Origin: Paenibacillus periandrae
GTDB lineage: Bacteria > Bacillota > Bacilli > Paenibacillales > NBRC-103111
Direction: 5' to 3'
NCBI RefSeq assembly: GCF_022458865.1
Contig: NZ_JAJNMU010000017.1
Coordinates: forward strand, 124,001-188,000
Length of the DNA: 64,000 nucleotides
The stretch's first letter is position 1, and each line of letters opens with the position of its first letter. A program made the translations under genes and the position numbers. The notes below the pieces were generated by a model. That model was not told the DNA's origin. It saw nothing but the letters and a program-made list of their open reading frames with translations, and did no database searches. Shown one piece after another: positions 39,956-49,038 of the stretch.

Positions 39956-42718
39956 TTAGGATTTACTTAACCAAACGCGCATAACAGAAAATAATTGTTC
40001 TAAATTGATCGGTTTACTAATATAATCGGAGGCGCCAGCTTCCAGACATTTTTCACGATCATATTTCATCGCTTTGGCTGTTAGCGCAATAATAGGCATC
40101 TCATTCAGCTGTTCATCCCGACGAATATGTCTCATCGTCTGGTACCCATCCATCTCAGGCATCATAATGTCCATCAAGACAATGTCAACCTCCTTATGGA
40201 GCTCCAGCATATCCAGACACTGCCTTCCATTATGAGCTGTGAGTACACGCATACTCTGCATTTCGAGGGCCTTGGTCAATGCGAATATATTTCTGACGTC
40301 ATCGTCCACGACGAGTACCTGCTTGCCGCCAAATATCGATTGATGGATCACGGCAGGCTCGGTCTCAGGAATGATCAGGTTATCGATAGCCGGGGCTTCA
40401 GAAGGAGCATCCGACAACACCAAGGCGCTGACATTGGTAGCTGAGGATTCAGCATACATCGAAACCATCTCCATCGATGAAGGGTTGTGCAGGCATGGTA
40501 TATAAAGTGTAAAAGTACTTCCTTTACCTTCTTCACTTTCCAAAGCGATGCGACCGCCAAGCAAATTGGCAAATTCACGCGATATCGACAAGCCGAGTCC
40601 GGTTCCCCCATATTTGCGTTCTGTTTTCCCGTCAACCTGCTGGAACGCTTCAAAAATCAGCATACGTTTGTTAACAGGAATACCAATGCCTGTATCCGAA
40701 ACCGAAAAGGCAATGACATGGGCTGGACTTGACTCCGGCAGCGCTATATTGGCCTCAAGCGGATCTGCCTTTCGTATGGATAAAGTAACGGTTCCATTTT
40801 CCGTGAATTTGAAGGCGTTTGACAACAAATTTTTCAGTATTTGCTGCAATCGCTGTTCATCCGAGAAAATCAAAGAAGGAAGTCCAGGATGCTGAACAAT
40901 TCGGAATTGCAGGTTGCGCTGCTTGGCAATTGGTGTGAAATTGCGCTCCATTACATGAGGAAGCTCTGTCAGATTGACAGCTGCGATCTCGATCTCGAGC
41001 TTTCCAGCCTCAACCTTGGATAGATCAAGAATATCATTAATCAATGACAAGAGATCATTCCCGGAGGAATTAATAATTCTTGCATATTCCTGTTCATCAG
41101 CATTTAGCGTACCATTTGCATTTTCAACTAAAAATTGGGACAAAATAAGCAGACTGTTGAGCGGCGTACGCAGCTCATGAGACATATTAGCCAAAAACTC
41201 CGATTTATATTGAGAGCTTTGCTGCAGCTGCTCAGCATACAGCTCAAGCTCTTTCTTGGCTTGCTCTACCTCAAACGACTTTTGTTCGGCAAACAGGTTC
41301 TGTTCTTCCAGATGCTCATTCGTGGAACGCAGCTCCTCGGTTTGCACCTGTAATTCTTCGGCTTGTGTCTGCAGCTCTTCCGTCTGGGCCTGCAGCTCCT
41401 CAGCCATCGTCTGGGACTCGCTGTATAAATTTTCAATTTCCGTACGGCTGGCCGCATTGTGCAGTGTGACTCCAAATGGCTCGACAATTTGTTCAAGCAG
41501 CTCTCGTTGAAGCTTGGTAAATTCGTTCAAGCTGGCCAGCTCCATGACAGCAAGCACATTTTTTTCGAAAATAATGGGTGCTATGATAATTTGTTTCGGT
41601 GCTGTATGGCCCAAGCCTGATGTGACTTTAATATAATCGTCCGGTATTTGATTCAATACCAAAATTCGATTTTCCGATGCGCTTTGACCAACGAGCCCTT
41701 CACCCATTCGGAAGCTTTCTATACCCACACCATCCGCCTGCCCGGCATAAGAGACAAATCGGATCAACAGATCTTTTTTTTCTGCGATCTTACGTAAATA
41801 CAAGACTCCATAGTGGGCTTCGACTAAACCGGCGATTCTATTGATGAAGGATTGCGTCAGCAATTTCATTTCGGTCATACCTTGAAAAGTTGTGGCCATG
41901 TCCGTAATCTGGGTGTTGATCCAATTTTGTTGTTCAAGCTTGGCCAACAGCTCGTTGGTAATCTCGGCGAGATCGCCAACCTCATCCTTTGTTTTCACTT
42001 CAACCCGCATGGATAAGTCACCCTTGGAGGTCGCAATATGTTTGATCGAGCCTGTGACTTGCTTGATCGTATTCACAATGGAACTGGACGTGATTAGAGC
42101 GATCAGCACGGCGATAGCGGATACTACAACCCATATGGTGTTTAATATCGAAAGAAGTACTTCGTTATCACGGATGAGCTGTTGGCTCCGCGCATCGGTT
42201 AAGGAGAGCTCAGTGCTGCGGAAGGAGGCAAGCTGGGCGCGCAGCTGATCCGTATATTTTTTACCGATATCCTGTTTGTAAAATTCAATGACCCCTGCAT
42301 TATTATTTTCCTTTTTCATTGATAGTACTGGATCTCCCGCTTCAGCGATCCAAAGCTCAATGTTGGTTTTGATCTTTTCCAGATTCTGCAGCTGTCTGGG
42401 ATTATCCATAATCAACTGGCGTAACTTGTTATACGATTCCTTCCAGTTATTGTATCCATTATTATAAGGAATCAAATATTTGGCATCGCCGGTAATGACA
42501 TAGCCGCGTTGGCTGTCTTCCATTTCCAGCAAGTTTTTTTCAATCTCATTGCTAAGATTATGAACCTGGAAATCGTGTCCCGTAATATATTCTCTATCTA
42601 CTTTCATCGACATCACACGATCATTAATTAAAAGTATCGATATGCTAAGGCCGATAAGTACAATAAGATAGCCAAGTATAATTTTTGTTCTCAAATTGAA
42701 TCTTACTTTGCTGAACAA
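39956..42718 (-). CDS. Hybrid sensor histidine kinase (CHASE3-HAMP-GAF-HisKA-HATPase-REC)
   Basis: A 920-residue membrane sensor. TM1 is at about residues 13-33, then an extracytoplasmic CHASE3 domain with MEDSQRGYVITGD, TM2 (about 190-212), HAMP (with KTKDEVGDLAEITNEL), and GAF (about 290-430). A Gln/Glu-rich signalling coil repeats EELQxQ several times. HisKA has the phospho-acceptor His in SHELRTPLNS, HATPase has GTGLGLSISREF, and a C-terminal REC domain has the acceptor Asp in VLMDIMMPEMDGYQTM. No separate response regulator is adjacent. The signal is unknown. Confidence 0.93.
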   Translation of the reverse strand: MFSKVRFNLRTKIILGYLIVLIGLSISILLINDRVMSMKVDREYITGHDFQVHNLSNEIEKNLLEMEDSQRGYVITGDAKYLIPYNNGYNNWKESYNKLRQLIMDNPRQLQNLEKIKTNIELWIAEAGDPVLSMKKENNNAGVIEFYKQDIGKKYTDQLRAQLASFRSTELSLTDARSQQLIRDNEVLLSILNTIWVVVSAIAVLIALITSSSIVNTIKQVTGSIKHIATSKGDLSMRVEVKTKDEVGDLAEITNELLAKLEQQNWINTQITDMATTFQGMTEMKLLTQSFINRIAGLVEAHYGVLYLRKIAEKKDLLIRFVSYAGQADGVGIESFRMGEGLVGQSASENRILVLNQIPDDYIKVTSGLGHTAPKQIIIAPIIFEKNVLAVMELASLNEFTKLQRELLEQIVEPFGVTLHNAASRTEIENLYSESQTMAEELQAQTEELQTQAEELQVQTEELRSTNEHLEEQNLFAEQKSFEVEQAKKELELYAEQLQQSSQYKSEFLANMSHELRTPLNSLLILSQFLVENANGTLNADEQEYARIINSSGNDLLSLINDILDLSKVEAGKLEIEIAAVNLTELPHVMERNFTPIAKQRNLQFRIVQHPGLPSLIFSDEQRLQQILKNLLSNAFKFTENGTVTLSIRKADPLEANIALPESSPAHVIAFSVSDTGIGIPVNKRMLIFEAFQQVDGKTERKYGGTGLGLSISREFANLLGGRIALESEEGKGSTFTLYIPCLHNPSSMEMVSMYAESSATNVSALVLSDAPSEAPAIDNLIIPETEPAVIHQSIFGGKQVLVVDDDVRNIFALTKALEMQSMRVLTAHNGRQCLDMLELHKEVDIVLMDIMMPEMDGYQTMRHIRRDEQLNEMPIIALTAKAMKYDREKCLEAGASDYISKPINLEQLFSVMRVWLSKS

Positions 42719-42859
42719 CTTTAAATACCTCCCCTTGAAGCCTGCATCGAACTGAACAACATATTTAAACCGTTTAATAGTTAGAATTGCAAGCTTAACT
42801 CTATCATAAAAATGATAGCGATAAAAGGTAAAAATCCAAGATTACATGGCCGGATTTAG

Positions 42860-43080
42860 TCAATTGTTCCGATAAAATAAGTAAATGGAACCATCTCTGC
42901 TGTCCAGGGAGTGGTTCCATTTATGTTTGCGCTGCAGCTTTTCCTTATGCTCTCTAAGTGTAGGTGTAATACGCGCTGTAGGAACGAGTCCATTCCAGCT
43001 TAATCGATTCAGCTCGGATTGTATTTGCCTTCGCGTGTCTGCTTTTGACGATTTTTTTTGGCTTTACTAAGTGCCATCAT
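42860..43080 (-). pseudogene. Frameshifted small conserved protein gene
   Basis: After a good ribosome site (AAGGAGGTG) the minus strand reads MMALSKAKKNRQKQTREGKY-NPS and stops at 43009. One frame over, it continues ELNRLSWNGLVPTARITPT and REHKEKLQRKHKWNHSL. Joined, the two halves make a basic small protein like one I recall as widespread in Paenibacillus (NPELNRLSWNG core). A one-base loss in NP(E)LNR explains the break. The tail overlaps an inverted repeat (AAATGGAACCA/TGGTTCCATTT). It could also be a sequencing error. The function of the family is unknown. Confidence 0.65.
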
Positions 43081-43256
43081 GGCACCTCCTTATTAAGAAT
43101 GACGCTTCTACCAGTATACTAAATATGACGATCTTTTGTAACGAAAGAGTTTGACATTTTTGCAACGTTACGCTGAATCTGTTGTGTTCGCCAATTCGTT
43201 TTGGTAATCTAATGAAAGATTGCTGCAAATAATAGACCCATTCGGGAGTGAATACC

Positions 43257-43538
43257 TTGTCCTACGATTTTTACTATTGGCTGATTATGGGTATCGGATT
43301 TATGATTCCAAATTTGGCAGGTGTGGGGCTGATGTGGAAAACGCAGAAGCTTCTCATGTCTTCATTGGTTTCATTGGTTATCAATTTGATCATATTCGGA
43401 GCAGCTAGTTTATGGTGGGCTTCTTTATTTGTCGGATTTCCACGTACCTTTGGATTGGCTGGCTATGGCATCGCATTTGTGAACATTGAAGTGCTGCTGC
43501 TGTTCACTTTGATTATTATGAGAAAGAAAAGTACTTGA
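43257..43538 (+). CDS. Small three-helix membrane protein of unknown function
   Basis: About 93 residues, almost entirely hydrophobic, with three predicted membrane segments (YYWLIMGIGFMIPNLAGVGL, LVSLVINLIIFGAASLWW, and AFVNIEVLLLFTLIIM) and a basic C-terminus (RKKST). TTG 43257 with GGGAG eight bases upstream is preferred over GTG 43248. A strong bidirectional terminator follows. Family not recognised. Confidence 0.6.
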   Translation: MSYDFYYWLIMGIGFMIPNLAGVGLMWKTQKLLMSSLVSLVINLIIFGAASLWWASLFVGFPRTFGLAGYGIAFVNIEVLLLFTLIIMRKKST

Positions 43539-43569
43539 ATCCTCCTTGTAGCTTATCAGGATGTATACG

Positions 43570-43611
43570 AAAAACTCCCGCTACCTAATGAAATAGGGTG
43601 TGGGAGTTTTT
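43570..43611. terminator. Bidirectional terminator
   Basis: AAAAACTCCC and GGGAGTTTTT pair, with an inner TACCT/AGGGT match, between convergent genes. Confidence 0.88.
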
Positions 43612-43647
43612 AGGTTATCCATATGAAGATGTTTCTTTAAACTTTTC

Positions 43648-44274
43648 TTAGAATGAAGCGGCAGCAGCTTTAGCTTTTTCCAGACCTTCTTCAATAATGG
43701 CTTGGCCACGATCCGGGAACTGGTTGTGTCCTTCGATAACAACAGTAGTTGGATTTTGAACTCCAAAGAAATTAAAGATCGTTTTAAGATAGTTCAGGGA
43801 CATTTCGATTGCTGCGGCAGGACCTTCGCTGTAAACTCCGCCACGTGCGTTCAGCAATGCTACTTTTTTATCGCCGATCAAGCCCTTAGGGCCTTCAGCT
43901 GTGTAAGCAAATGTTTTGCCTGCTTGTGCAACATACGTCAAATACGTCAATAATTGTGCAGGAACTGTGAAGTTCCAGAGTGGGAATGCAACAACGATTT
44001 TGTCAGCTGCAAGGAACTGCTCCAAATATTTATTAACATTGTCCGCTTTTTCCTGTTCGGTTCCTGTTAATTCGTAACCTTTGCCAAGCTTGAACAAGCC
44101 AGTCAATGTATCTACATCGTAGTATGGCAATGTTTCATTGAAAAGATCCAGTTCTTCGATATCGTCATTGGGATTAGCTGCTTTATAGCTTTCCAAAAAT
44201 GCGTAGTATAATTTGACGCTTACTGCTTGATCAACCGGACGTCCATTAGCTTTAATAAATAATACTTTTGACAT
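43648..44274 (-). CDS. azoR: FMN-dependent NADH-azoreductase
   Basis: A 208-residue flavodoxin-like quinone/azo reductase. The N-terminal VLFIKANGRPVDQAVSVKLY is the FMN-phosphate region, PLWNFTVPAQLLTYLTYVAQAGKTFAY is the central FMN-contact block, and ARGGVYSEGP follows. ATG 44274 has a GGAGG-type site upstream. It would reduce quinones or azo compounds as protection against electrophiles. The gene stands alone between terminators. Confidence 0.92.
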   Translation of the reverse strand: MSKVLFIKANGRPVDQAVSVKLYYAFLESYKAANPNDDIEELDLFNETLPYYDVDTLTGLFKLGKGYELTGTEQEKADNVNKYLEQFLAADKIVVAFPLWNFTVPAQLLTYLTYVAQAGKTFAYTAEGPKGLIGDKKVALLNARGGVYSEGPAAAIEMSLNYLKTIFNFFGVQNPTTVVIEGHNQFPDRGQAIIEEGLEKAKAAAASF

Positions 44275-44398
44275 AAGTATGATGCCTCCTGAAATTAAAT
44301 TAACTTACTTTACTTTAGTATGATATTCAATTCGCTTACGTTTGTCAAGTGACTAATAATTAATAATTTGCGAAGGATTTTCGAAATTATCGTTTGAA

Positions 44399-44437
44399 AA
44401 GAAAAAAAGAGCTGATCGGATTACTCCGAAGCTCCTT
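44399..44437 (-). terminator. Terminator after small membrane protein gene
   Basis: On the minus strand GAGCT and AGCTC pair across the stop codon region and are followed by T7. It ends the 44421-44702 transcript. Confidence 0.55.
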
Positions 44438-44702
44438 TTTTGGCCAGGTAAGACTTGAATTTTCTTTCACGGGCCTCCCAGCGCAGCACGGATATAAAAA
44501 ATCCGATTGAAGCAAACACGATTAGCCGAATGTATAACCAGGACATTTGAAAGGTATGCTGTGTCAGCCATTCCATTCCTGTAATTATGGCAGTTACTGC
44601 GATTCCCCAGGTTAATATGCCAAAATACATGACATACTTGCCCTTGCCCATAGTTCTTCTTTTACGCCACTGTGTGGCTTGTTGTTCGTTCATTTCGTTC
44701 AT
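44421..44702 (-). CDS. Small membrane protein of unknown function
   Basis: A 93-residue protein. A hydrophilic, basic N-terminus (QWRKRRTMGKGKY) precedes two membrane segments (VMYFGILTWGIAVTAIITGM and WLYIRLIVFASIGFFISVL), and a basic tail (RWEARERKFKSYLAKKG) follows. ATG 44702 has AGGAGGAG upstream. The positive-inside rule puts both ends in the cytoplasm. It is downstream of thiO on the same strand, but 114 bases away. Family not recognised. Confidence 0.65.
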   Translation of the reverse strand: MNEMNEQQATQWRKRRTMGKGKYVMYFGILTWGIAVTAIITGMEWLTQHTFQMSWLYIRLIVFASIGFFISVLRWEARERKFKSYLAKKGASE

Positions 44703-44816
44703 AAAGCTGCTCCTCCTGAGTCGGTCTCGATCATTTCATTTCGTTACTTGGAGTTATTCGCTACCAAGTGCTCGAAGTCCTCCTGCCTGTAAGTCGTTCA
44801 CAGCGGTTGGTCTGCG

Positions 44817-45926
44817 TTAGACAGCTTTCGCGCGGTCTGGAGAGAATGGGGTCAGATCGATAGTGGTTTGCTCACCCAGAATCTGTTGTTTAATGAGCTT
44901 GCCCGTAGCGGGGGCCAATAAGATCCCATTGCGGTAGTGACCCATTGCAATTGTTAATCCAGGAGCTTGAGCAGATGTTCCTATAAATGGCAGGCCATCT
45001 CTTGTACCCGGACGCAGACCTGCCCAGGTGCTGACAAGCTCGGCCTGCTCTAACGACGGCAGCAGCTTGACGGCTTTAGCGAACAAATCACTAATCACAC
45101 TCACATGGCAGCGTTTGTTAAAGCCAGCTTCCTCCTGGGTAGCTCCGATAATCATACTCCCGTCAAGCTTCGGTACGATGTAACAGCCTTGTGTAAATAC
45201 GGTGCCTTGAAGAACTGGCGTTTCGGTTCTTACCGATATACACTGCCCTTTCACTGGAAATATCGGAAGCTCCAGACCTAATGGATCGATTAAGGATGAT
45301 CCCCAGGCTCCTGCACATATAATGACATGATCCGCGTATAAAGAAGCTTCGGCTGTTCGCACACCCTCGATGCGACCCTGCCGTTCAATAAGACCGAGTA
45401 CAGGTGTCCATTCACGAATTTCACAGCCAAGCTTGTGAAGGCCCGCTTGAAGTGCTTTGGCGAGCTGTACGGGATGTATTTGATGGTCCTGCGCAAAGCG
45501 AAGACCACCCCGAATGTGTGGGGAAAGACCCGCCTCAATGGCAAGCATCTCCGGTGTACTTAACCATTCGGCGTCCTGAATCCAGTGTAGGCGGCTTTTC
45601 AATTCCTGCTCGTCGTCAGCATGAAATGCGGCACGCAAAATACCTTGTGCTATGTATTGAGGCGAAATCGCGCTGATCTGATGGATGTCCTCGCTCCACT
45701 CGCGATATAATTGTTGGCTCATACGGCACAACTCATAGAAGGCACCCGGCTGATGTGTCTCTACCTGTGCTCCCAGCATGCCCGCGGCGGCTGTAGAGGC
45801 TTCCTGATTCAATGCCCCTTTATCGACAAGGGTACAGCGTATTCCGCTGCGGGCGAGCTCCCATGCTATCGTACAGCCTATAATACCGCCTCCGATAATG
45901 ATTGCGGATGTAGATCTGGTGTTCAA
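44817..45926 (-). CDS. thiO: Glycine oxidase ThiO
   Basis: A 369-residue FAD-dependent oxidase that converts glycine to iminoglycine, the precursor of the thiazole part of thiamine. The FAD-binding motif is AIIIGGGIIGCTIAWELARSG near the N-terminus, AAAGMLGAQ follows, and the C-terminal LRPGTRDGLPFIG and MGHYRNGILLAPATG are family hallmarks. TTG 45926 is preceded by AAGGAGAGG and overlaps the tenI stop (TTGA), indicating coupled translation. thiS, thiG and thiF are not in the window. Confidence 0.92.
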   Translation of the reverse strand: MNTRSTSAIIIGGGIIGCTIAWELARSGIRCTLVDKGALNQEASTAAAGMLGAQVETHQPGAFYELCRMSQQLYREWSEDIHQISAISPQYIAQGILRAAFHADDEQELKSRLHWIQDAEWLSTPEMLAIEAGLSPHIRGGLRFAQDHQIHPVQLAKALQAGLHKLGCEIREWTPVLGLIERQGRIEGVRTAEASLYADHVIICAGAWGSSLIDPLGLELPIFPVKGQCISVRTETPVLQGTVFTQGCYIVPKLDGSMIIGATQEEAGFNKRCHVSVISDLFAKAVKLLPSLEQAELVSTWAGLRPGTRDGLPFIGTSAQAPGLTIAMGHYRNGILLAPATGKLIKQQILGEQTTIDLTPFSPDRAKAV

Positions 45927-46603
45927 TAATAACCTCTCCTTGGGCAATATTGGGAATCATTCAACGCTTCACGATAACGGATGATTTGTTGAGCGGGTTC
46001 GGGATGCAGCAGGATGGAGGACAGCAGGGCAATGCCGCTGCATCCAGTCGACAGCACCTCCTCAACTCGATCCAGCTCAATGCCGCCGATTGCAATGACC
46101 GGGATTGGACTGGCTGCAACAACTTCAGACAGTGTGGCAATACCACGAGGTGCGAGTCCAGGCTTGGAATTCGATTCATAGACATGACCATAGAAAACAT
46201 AGTTGGCTCCATGCTTGGCCGCGTGCACGGCTTCGTCGGCAGAATGGACAGAGCAGCCTATACGGACGGTCGTGGGCATGATCTGACGGCTTTGCTGAAT
46301 GGTTAAGCTGCTATAGCCAAGCTGAACGCCAGGAGCTTGTACGGCAAGCGCCGCATCCAGCCGATCATTGATATAAATGGCAGATTGGGCGAATAACGGC
46401 TTAAGCGTTGTATACCATACTGTCAGCTCGTGAGCGCTGCGTTGTTTTTCCCGTAAATGAAACATATCGATAAGCTCAGTCGGGCACCTGGAAGCAATGG
46501 CGGCTACTTCGTCAAGCTCCTGCTGAGCTGTAGTCAGGACATGAAGCTCATGCTTTCTTATGGGAAGCACTTCCTTTGGCGGCAATCGATTTAGGACCAT
46601 CAT
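45923..46603 (-). CDS. tenI: TenI/ThiE-like thiazole tautomerase or thiamine phosphate synthase
   Basis: About 226 residues with the ThiE/TenI TIM barrel. Recognisable blocks are AIYINDRLDAALAVQAPGVQLG, IGCSVHSADEAVHAAKHGANYVFYGHVYES, and PIPVIAIGGIELDRVEEVLSTGCSGIALLS. Association with thiO favours the thiazole tautomerase TenI. The start is uncertain. ATG 46603 is used here, but homologues begin at about HELHVLTT and the best ribosome site (AAAGGAAG) stands before an ATA codon at 46561. The frame further upstream enters the promoter of thiD. Confidence 0.85.
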   Translation of the reverse strand: MMVLNRLPPKEVLPIRKHELHVLTTAQQELDEVAAIASRCPTELIDMFHLREKQRSAHELTVWYTTLKPLFAQSAIYINDRLDAALAVQAPGVQLGYSSLTIQQSRQIMPTTVRIGCSVHSADEAVHAAKHGANYVFYGHVYESNSKPGLAPRGIATLSEVVAASPIPVIAIGGIELDRVEEVLSTGCSGIALLSSILLHPEPAQQIIRYREALNDSQYCPRRGYY

Positions 46604-46792
46604 AACGCAGCCTATGCAGACCGTCAAAGCGTTTGAGAAAGTTGTCATAAAATGCTCAATAAGCTGCTGACTTGACGGTGGGAAAACAGACCTATACACT
46701 TTATGATAAGAGTATGACATGTTAACCTGTAAAAGATGTTGTGGGTTATGAAAACAGACCTTATGAGCACGTACTAGAAGGAGAGAATAAAA

Positions 46793-47635
46793 GTGGATCA
46801 AGTCTATAAAGCACTAACCATTGCAGGCTCAGACAGCGGTGGTGGAGCGGGGATTCAGGCTGATTTGAAAACCTTTCAAATGCTTGAGGTTTATGGATTG
46901 TCAGTGATTACAGCAGTAACCGCACAAAATACACTCGGAGTTCATGGTATTTATGATATTCCTATTGAAGGCATAGCCAAGCAGATGGAGTCGGTCATTT
47001 CGGATATTGGCGTAGATGCACTCAAGACCGGTATGCTGTCGCAGCCTGAAGTGATTGAGCTGGTCGCGGATCTGGTGACCAAGCATAAGCTGAGTAAGCT
47101 CGTTGTCGATCCAGTGATGATTGCCAAGGGTGGTGCTGCGCTGCTGGCTGAGCATGCACAGGATGCGATGCGTAAGCGATTATTGCCGTTAGCGGCGTTG
47201 GTGACACCGAATATTCCGGAAGCAGAAGTCATTATCGGGATGGAGATATCCTCATTGGATGCCATGAAGGAGGCTGCGGTTCGAATTGTTGAACAGTTTG
47301 GCGCGGCGGCTGCGATCATTAAAGGAGGGCATCGAATTGGTGATCCCACCGATGTCTTATATGACGGAGAGCAGTTTCATATCTTTACCGCAGAACGTTA
47401 TGAGACGCGCCATACCCATGGAACAGGCTGTACATTCTCTGCTGCGATTACGGCTGAGCTTGCCAAAGGCAAAAGCTTGACAGAAGCGGTACAAACAGCC
47501 AAAACCTTCATCACACTAGCCATTCGACATGAGCTTGGTATCGGTGGGGGACACGGACCTACGAATCATTGGGCTTATTGGCGCGAAGCACAGGCTCAAT
47601 CGGGTTTACAGGCAAAGGAGCAGAAGAAATCATGA
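46793..47635 (+). CDS. thiD: Hydroxymethylpyrimidine/phosphomethylpyrimidine kinase ThiD
   Basis: A 280-residue ribokinase-like enzyme that phosphorylates HMP and HMP-P in thiamine synthesis, or pyridoxine in some relatives. ALTIAGSDSGGGAGIQADLKTF is the family start, followed by TAVTAQNTLGVHG, DPVMIAKGG and HTHGTGCTFSAAI. The GTG at 46793 follows AAGGAGAG. It is divergent from tenI-thiO, so the thiamine genes share one intergenic region. No TPP riboswitch is seen there. The stop overlaps the ATG of a 35-codon gene. Confidence 0.93.
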   Translation: MDQVYKALTIAGSDSGGGAGIQADLKTFQMLEVYGLSVITAVTAQNTLGVHGIYDIPIEGIAKQMESVISDIGVDALKTGMLSQPEVIELVADLVTKHKLSKLVVDPVMIAKGGAALLAEHAQDAMRKRLLPLAALVTPNIPEAEVIIGMEISSLDAMKEAAVRIVEQFGAAAAIIKGGHRIGDPTDVLYDGEQFHIFTAERYETRHTHGTGCTFSAAITAELAKGKSLTEAVQTAKTFITLAIRHELGIGGGHGPTNHWAYWREAQAQSGLQAKEQKKS

Positions 47636-47739
47636 GTTACGAATATTTGATGCAGGCAGCCATGTTAATCGTTCTGTTGCTGGCTAGTTTTCCAGCTATC
47701 ATGCTGTGGTCCAAATGGAGAAATAAGAAACGGAGATAA
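47632..47739 (+). CDS. Small single-pass membrane peptide, 35 residues
   Basis: ATG 47632 overlaps the thiD stop in an ATGA junction and has AAAGGAG upstream. The peptide, MSYEYLMQAAMLIVLLL then ASFPAIMLWSKWRNKKRR, has one hydrophobic helix and a very basic tail, typical of a membrane micropeptide with the C-terminus inside. It lies between thiD and the DUF86 gene with almost no spacing, so it is probably cotranscribed. No family known to me. Confidence 0.6.
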   Translation: MSYEYLMQAAMLIVLLLASFPAIMLWSKWRNKKRR

Positions 47740-47744
47740 AACTC

Positions 47745-48182
47745 ATGTATTATGTCAATCACGAACAAATTGATTTGCGTTTGCAATTTATTCCCACACT
47801 AATCGCGGCATGTGAGCAGCTGGAGCAAGCCTGGGAGTCAACTCCCTCATCCGAGAGGCTGCTGCTGCATTTGGCCCAGGAGCGTACTCTCCATTTATGT
47901 ATTGAGACCGTTACCGATGTCGGGAGCTTGTTAATTGATGCTTTTATGATGCGGGATGCCAGCAGCTACGAGGATATTATTGAGATTCTGTTGGATGAGC
48001 GTGTTTTTGAAGCCGATACAGCAGGTGTTTTTCGCGAGCTGGTACAGCTTCGGAAGTCACTGGCGCAGGAATATGCCGGCTATCCGCGGGAAGCTCTTCA
48101 TCCGTTGATCGGTGTGCTGCCATCGGTACTTGCCATATTTGAGACGGCGGTGCCCGCGTTTATTAGCCGTGAGCTGGTGTAA
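47745..48182 (+). CDS. DUF86 (HEPN-fold) protein
   Basis: A 145-residue all-helical protein of the DUF86/YutE type, the HEPN fold found in toxins of HepT-MntA systems. RLLLHLAQERTLHLCIETVTDVGSLLIDAF is the conserved first half. The RNase motif R-x4-6-H-Y appears here as RKSLAQEY, with Gln in place of the catalytic His, so nuclease activity is doubtful. No MNT nucleotidyltransferase gene is adjacent. It follows thiD and the 35-residue membrane peptide in one apparent operon. Confidence 0.8.
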   Translation: MYYVNHEQIDLRLQFIPTLIAACEQLEQAWESTPSSERLLLHLAQERTLHLCIETVTDVGSLLIDAFMMRDASSYEDIIEILLDERVFEADTAGVFRELVQLRKSLAQEYAGYPREALHPLIGVLPSVLAIFETAVPAFISRELV

Positions 48183-48342
48183 GAATCGTTAGGAACTGCT
48201 GCCGTTGATCTTGTGAGAAAATTGGAAAGTTATGATACTTTTTAGTATAATAATTTACTTATTGTTGATTTTCATATACAATCAATTTAAGAGCAGGATT
48301 GTCAGGTGAACACGACAGTAAACAATAAGGTGGTGAGACTAA

Positions 48343-48972
48343 GTGACCCAGGAATTTGATATGTCGACACGTAGAGTCGTAATGACGATGTTGAAAACCA
48401 AAGGACCTCTGGCTGTCAGCGAAATAGCCAAGCAGCTCGGAATTACAGAAATGGCTGTACGCCGGCATTTGAATACACTGGAACGCGATGGTCTGATCGA
48501 GTCGAAGCTGGTACGTCAAGCGATGGGAAGACCGACCAACCTATATTCGTTGACGGAAAATGCAGATGAGTTATTTCCCAAAAATTACTATAATTTGACA
48601 TTGGATCTGTTAGGAGAGCTTGTGGAAGAAGCAGGCGAAGCCAAGGTGCAGCTGTTGTTTGAACGTCGCAAGGAAAAGCTGATTGATCGCTATGAAGAGC
48701 AGATGCAGGGCAAAGAGCTCGGGGATCGGGTAAAGGCACTGGCGGAAATTCAGAATGCTAATGGCTATATGGTGAATTGGTCCGCTGATGAGGATGGTAC
48801 CTTTGTCATCAATGAACATAATTGTCCGATCTCTCAGGTAGCCAATCAATATAATCATGCTTGTCACTGCGAGCTGATGATGTTTGAGACTTTGCTGGAT
48901 GCCAACGTCAAGCGTACGGAATGCTTGGTCAAAGGCGGACTCAAATGCTCGTATTCGATACAAGCCAAATAG
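48343..48972 (+). CDS. SufR-like winged-helix regulator with C-terminal Cys cluster
   Basis: A 209-residue DeoR/ArsR-type regulator. The helix-turn-helix reads GPLAVSEIAKQLGITEMAVRRHLNTLERDGLIE with the wing GRPTNLYSLTENA. The C-terminal region holds NCPISQVANQYNHACHCELMM and KGGLKCSYSI, a Cys/His set like that which binds an iron-sulfur cluster in SufR-type repressors. GTG 48343 follows AAGGTGGTG. Regulation of Fe-S or redox genes is plausible; the target is not in the window. A strong terminator follows. Confidence 0.83.
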   Translation: MTQEFDMSTRRVVMTMLKTKGPLAVSEIAKQLGITEMAVRRHLNTLERDGLIESKLVRQAMGRPTNLYSLTENADELFPKNYYNLTLDLLGELVEEAGEAKVQLLFERRKEKLIDRYEEQMQGKELGDRVKALAEIQNANGYMVNWSADEDGTFVINEHNCPISQVANQYNHACHCELMMFETLLDANVKRTECLVKGGLKCSYSIQAK

Positions 48973-48973
48973 G

Positions 48974-49014
48974 AACGATCTCCCGCACATGACCAGCGCA
49001 GGAGATCGTTTTTA
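48974..49014. terminator. Terminator between SufR-like and KDPG aldolase genes
   Basis: AACGATCTCC and GGAGATCGTT form a perfect stem followed by T5. Confidence 0.92.
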
Positions 49015-49038
49015 TTTTATGGGATAATGACGATATGA

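Noticed and set aside
46604..46792. Possible TPP riboswitch between tenI and thiD
   Set aside because: The conserved CTGAGA and GATCTGGATAATGCCAGCG-type blocks are absent on both strands.
46604..46801. N-terminal extension of the TenI frame
   Set aside because: It runs through the divergent promoter region of thiD and has no similarity to ThiE/TenI proteins.
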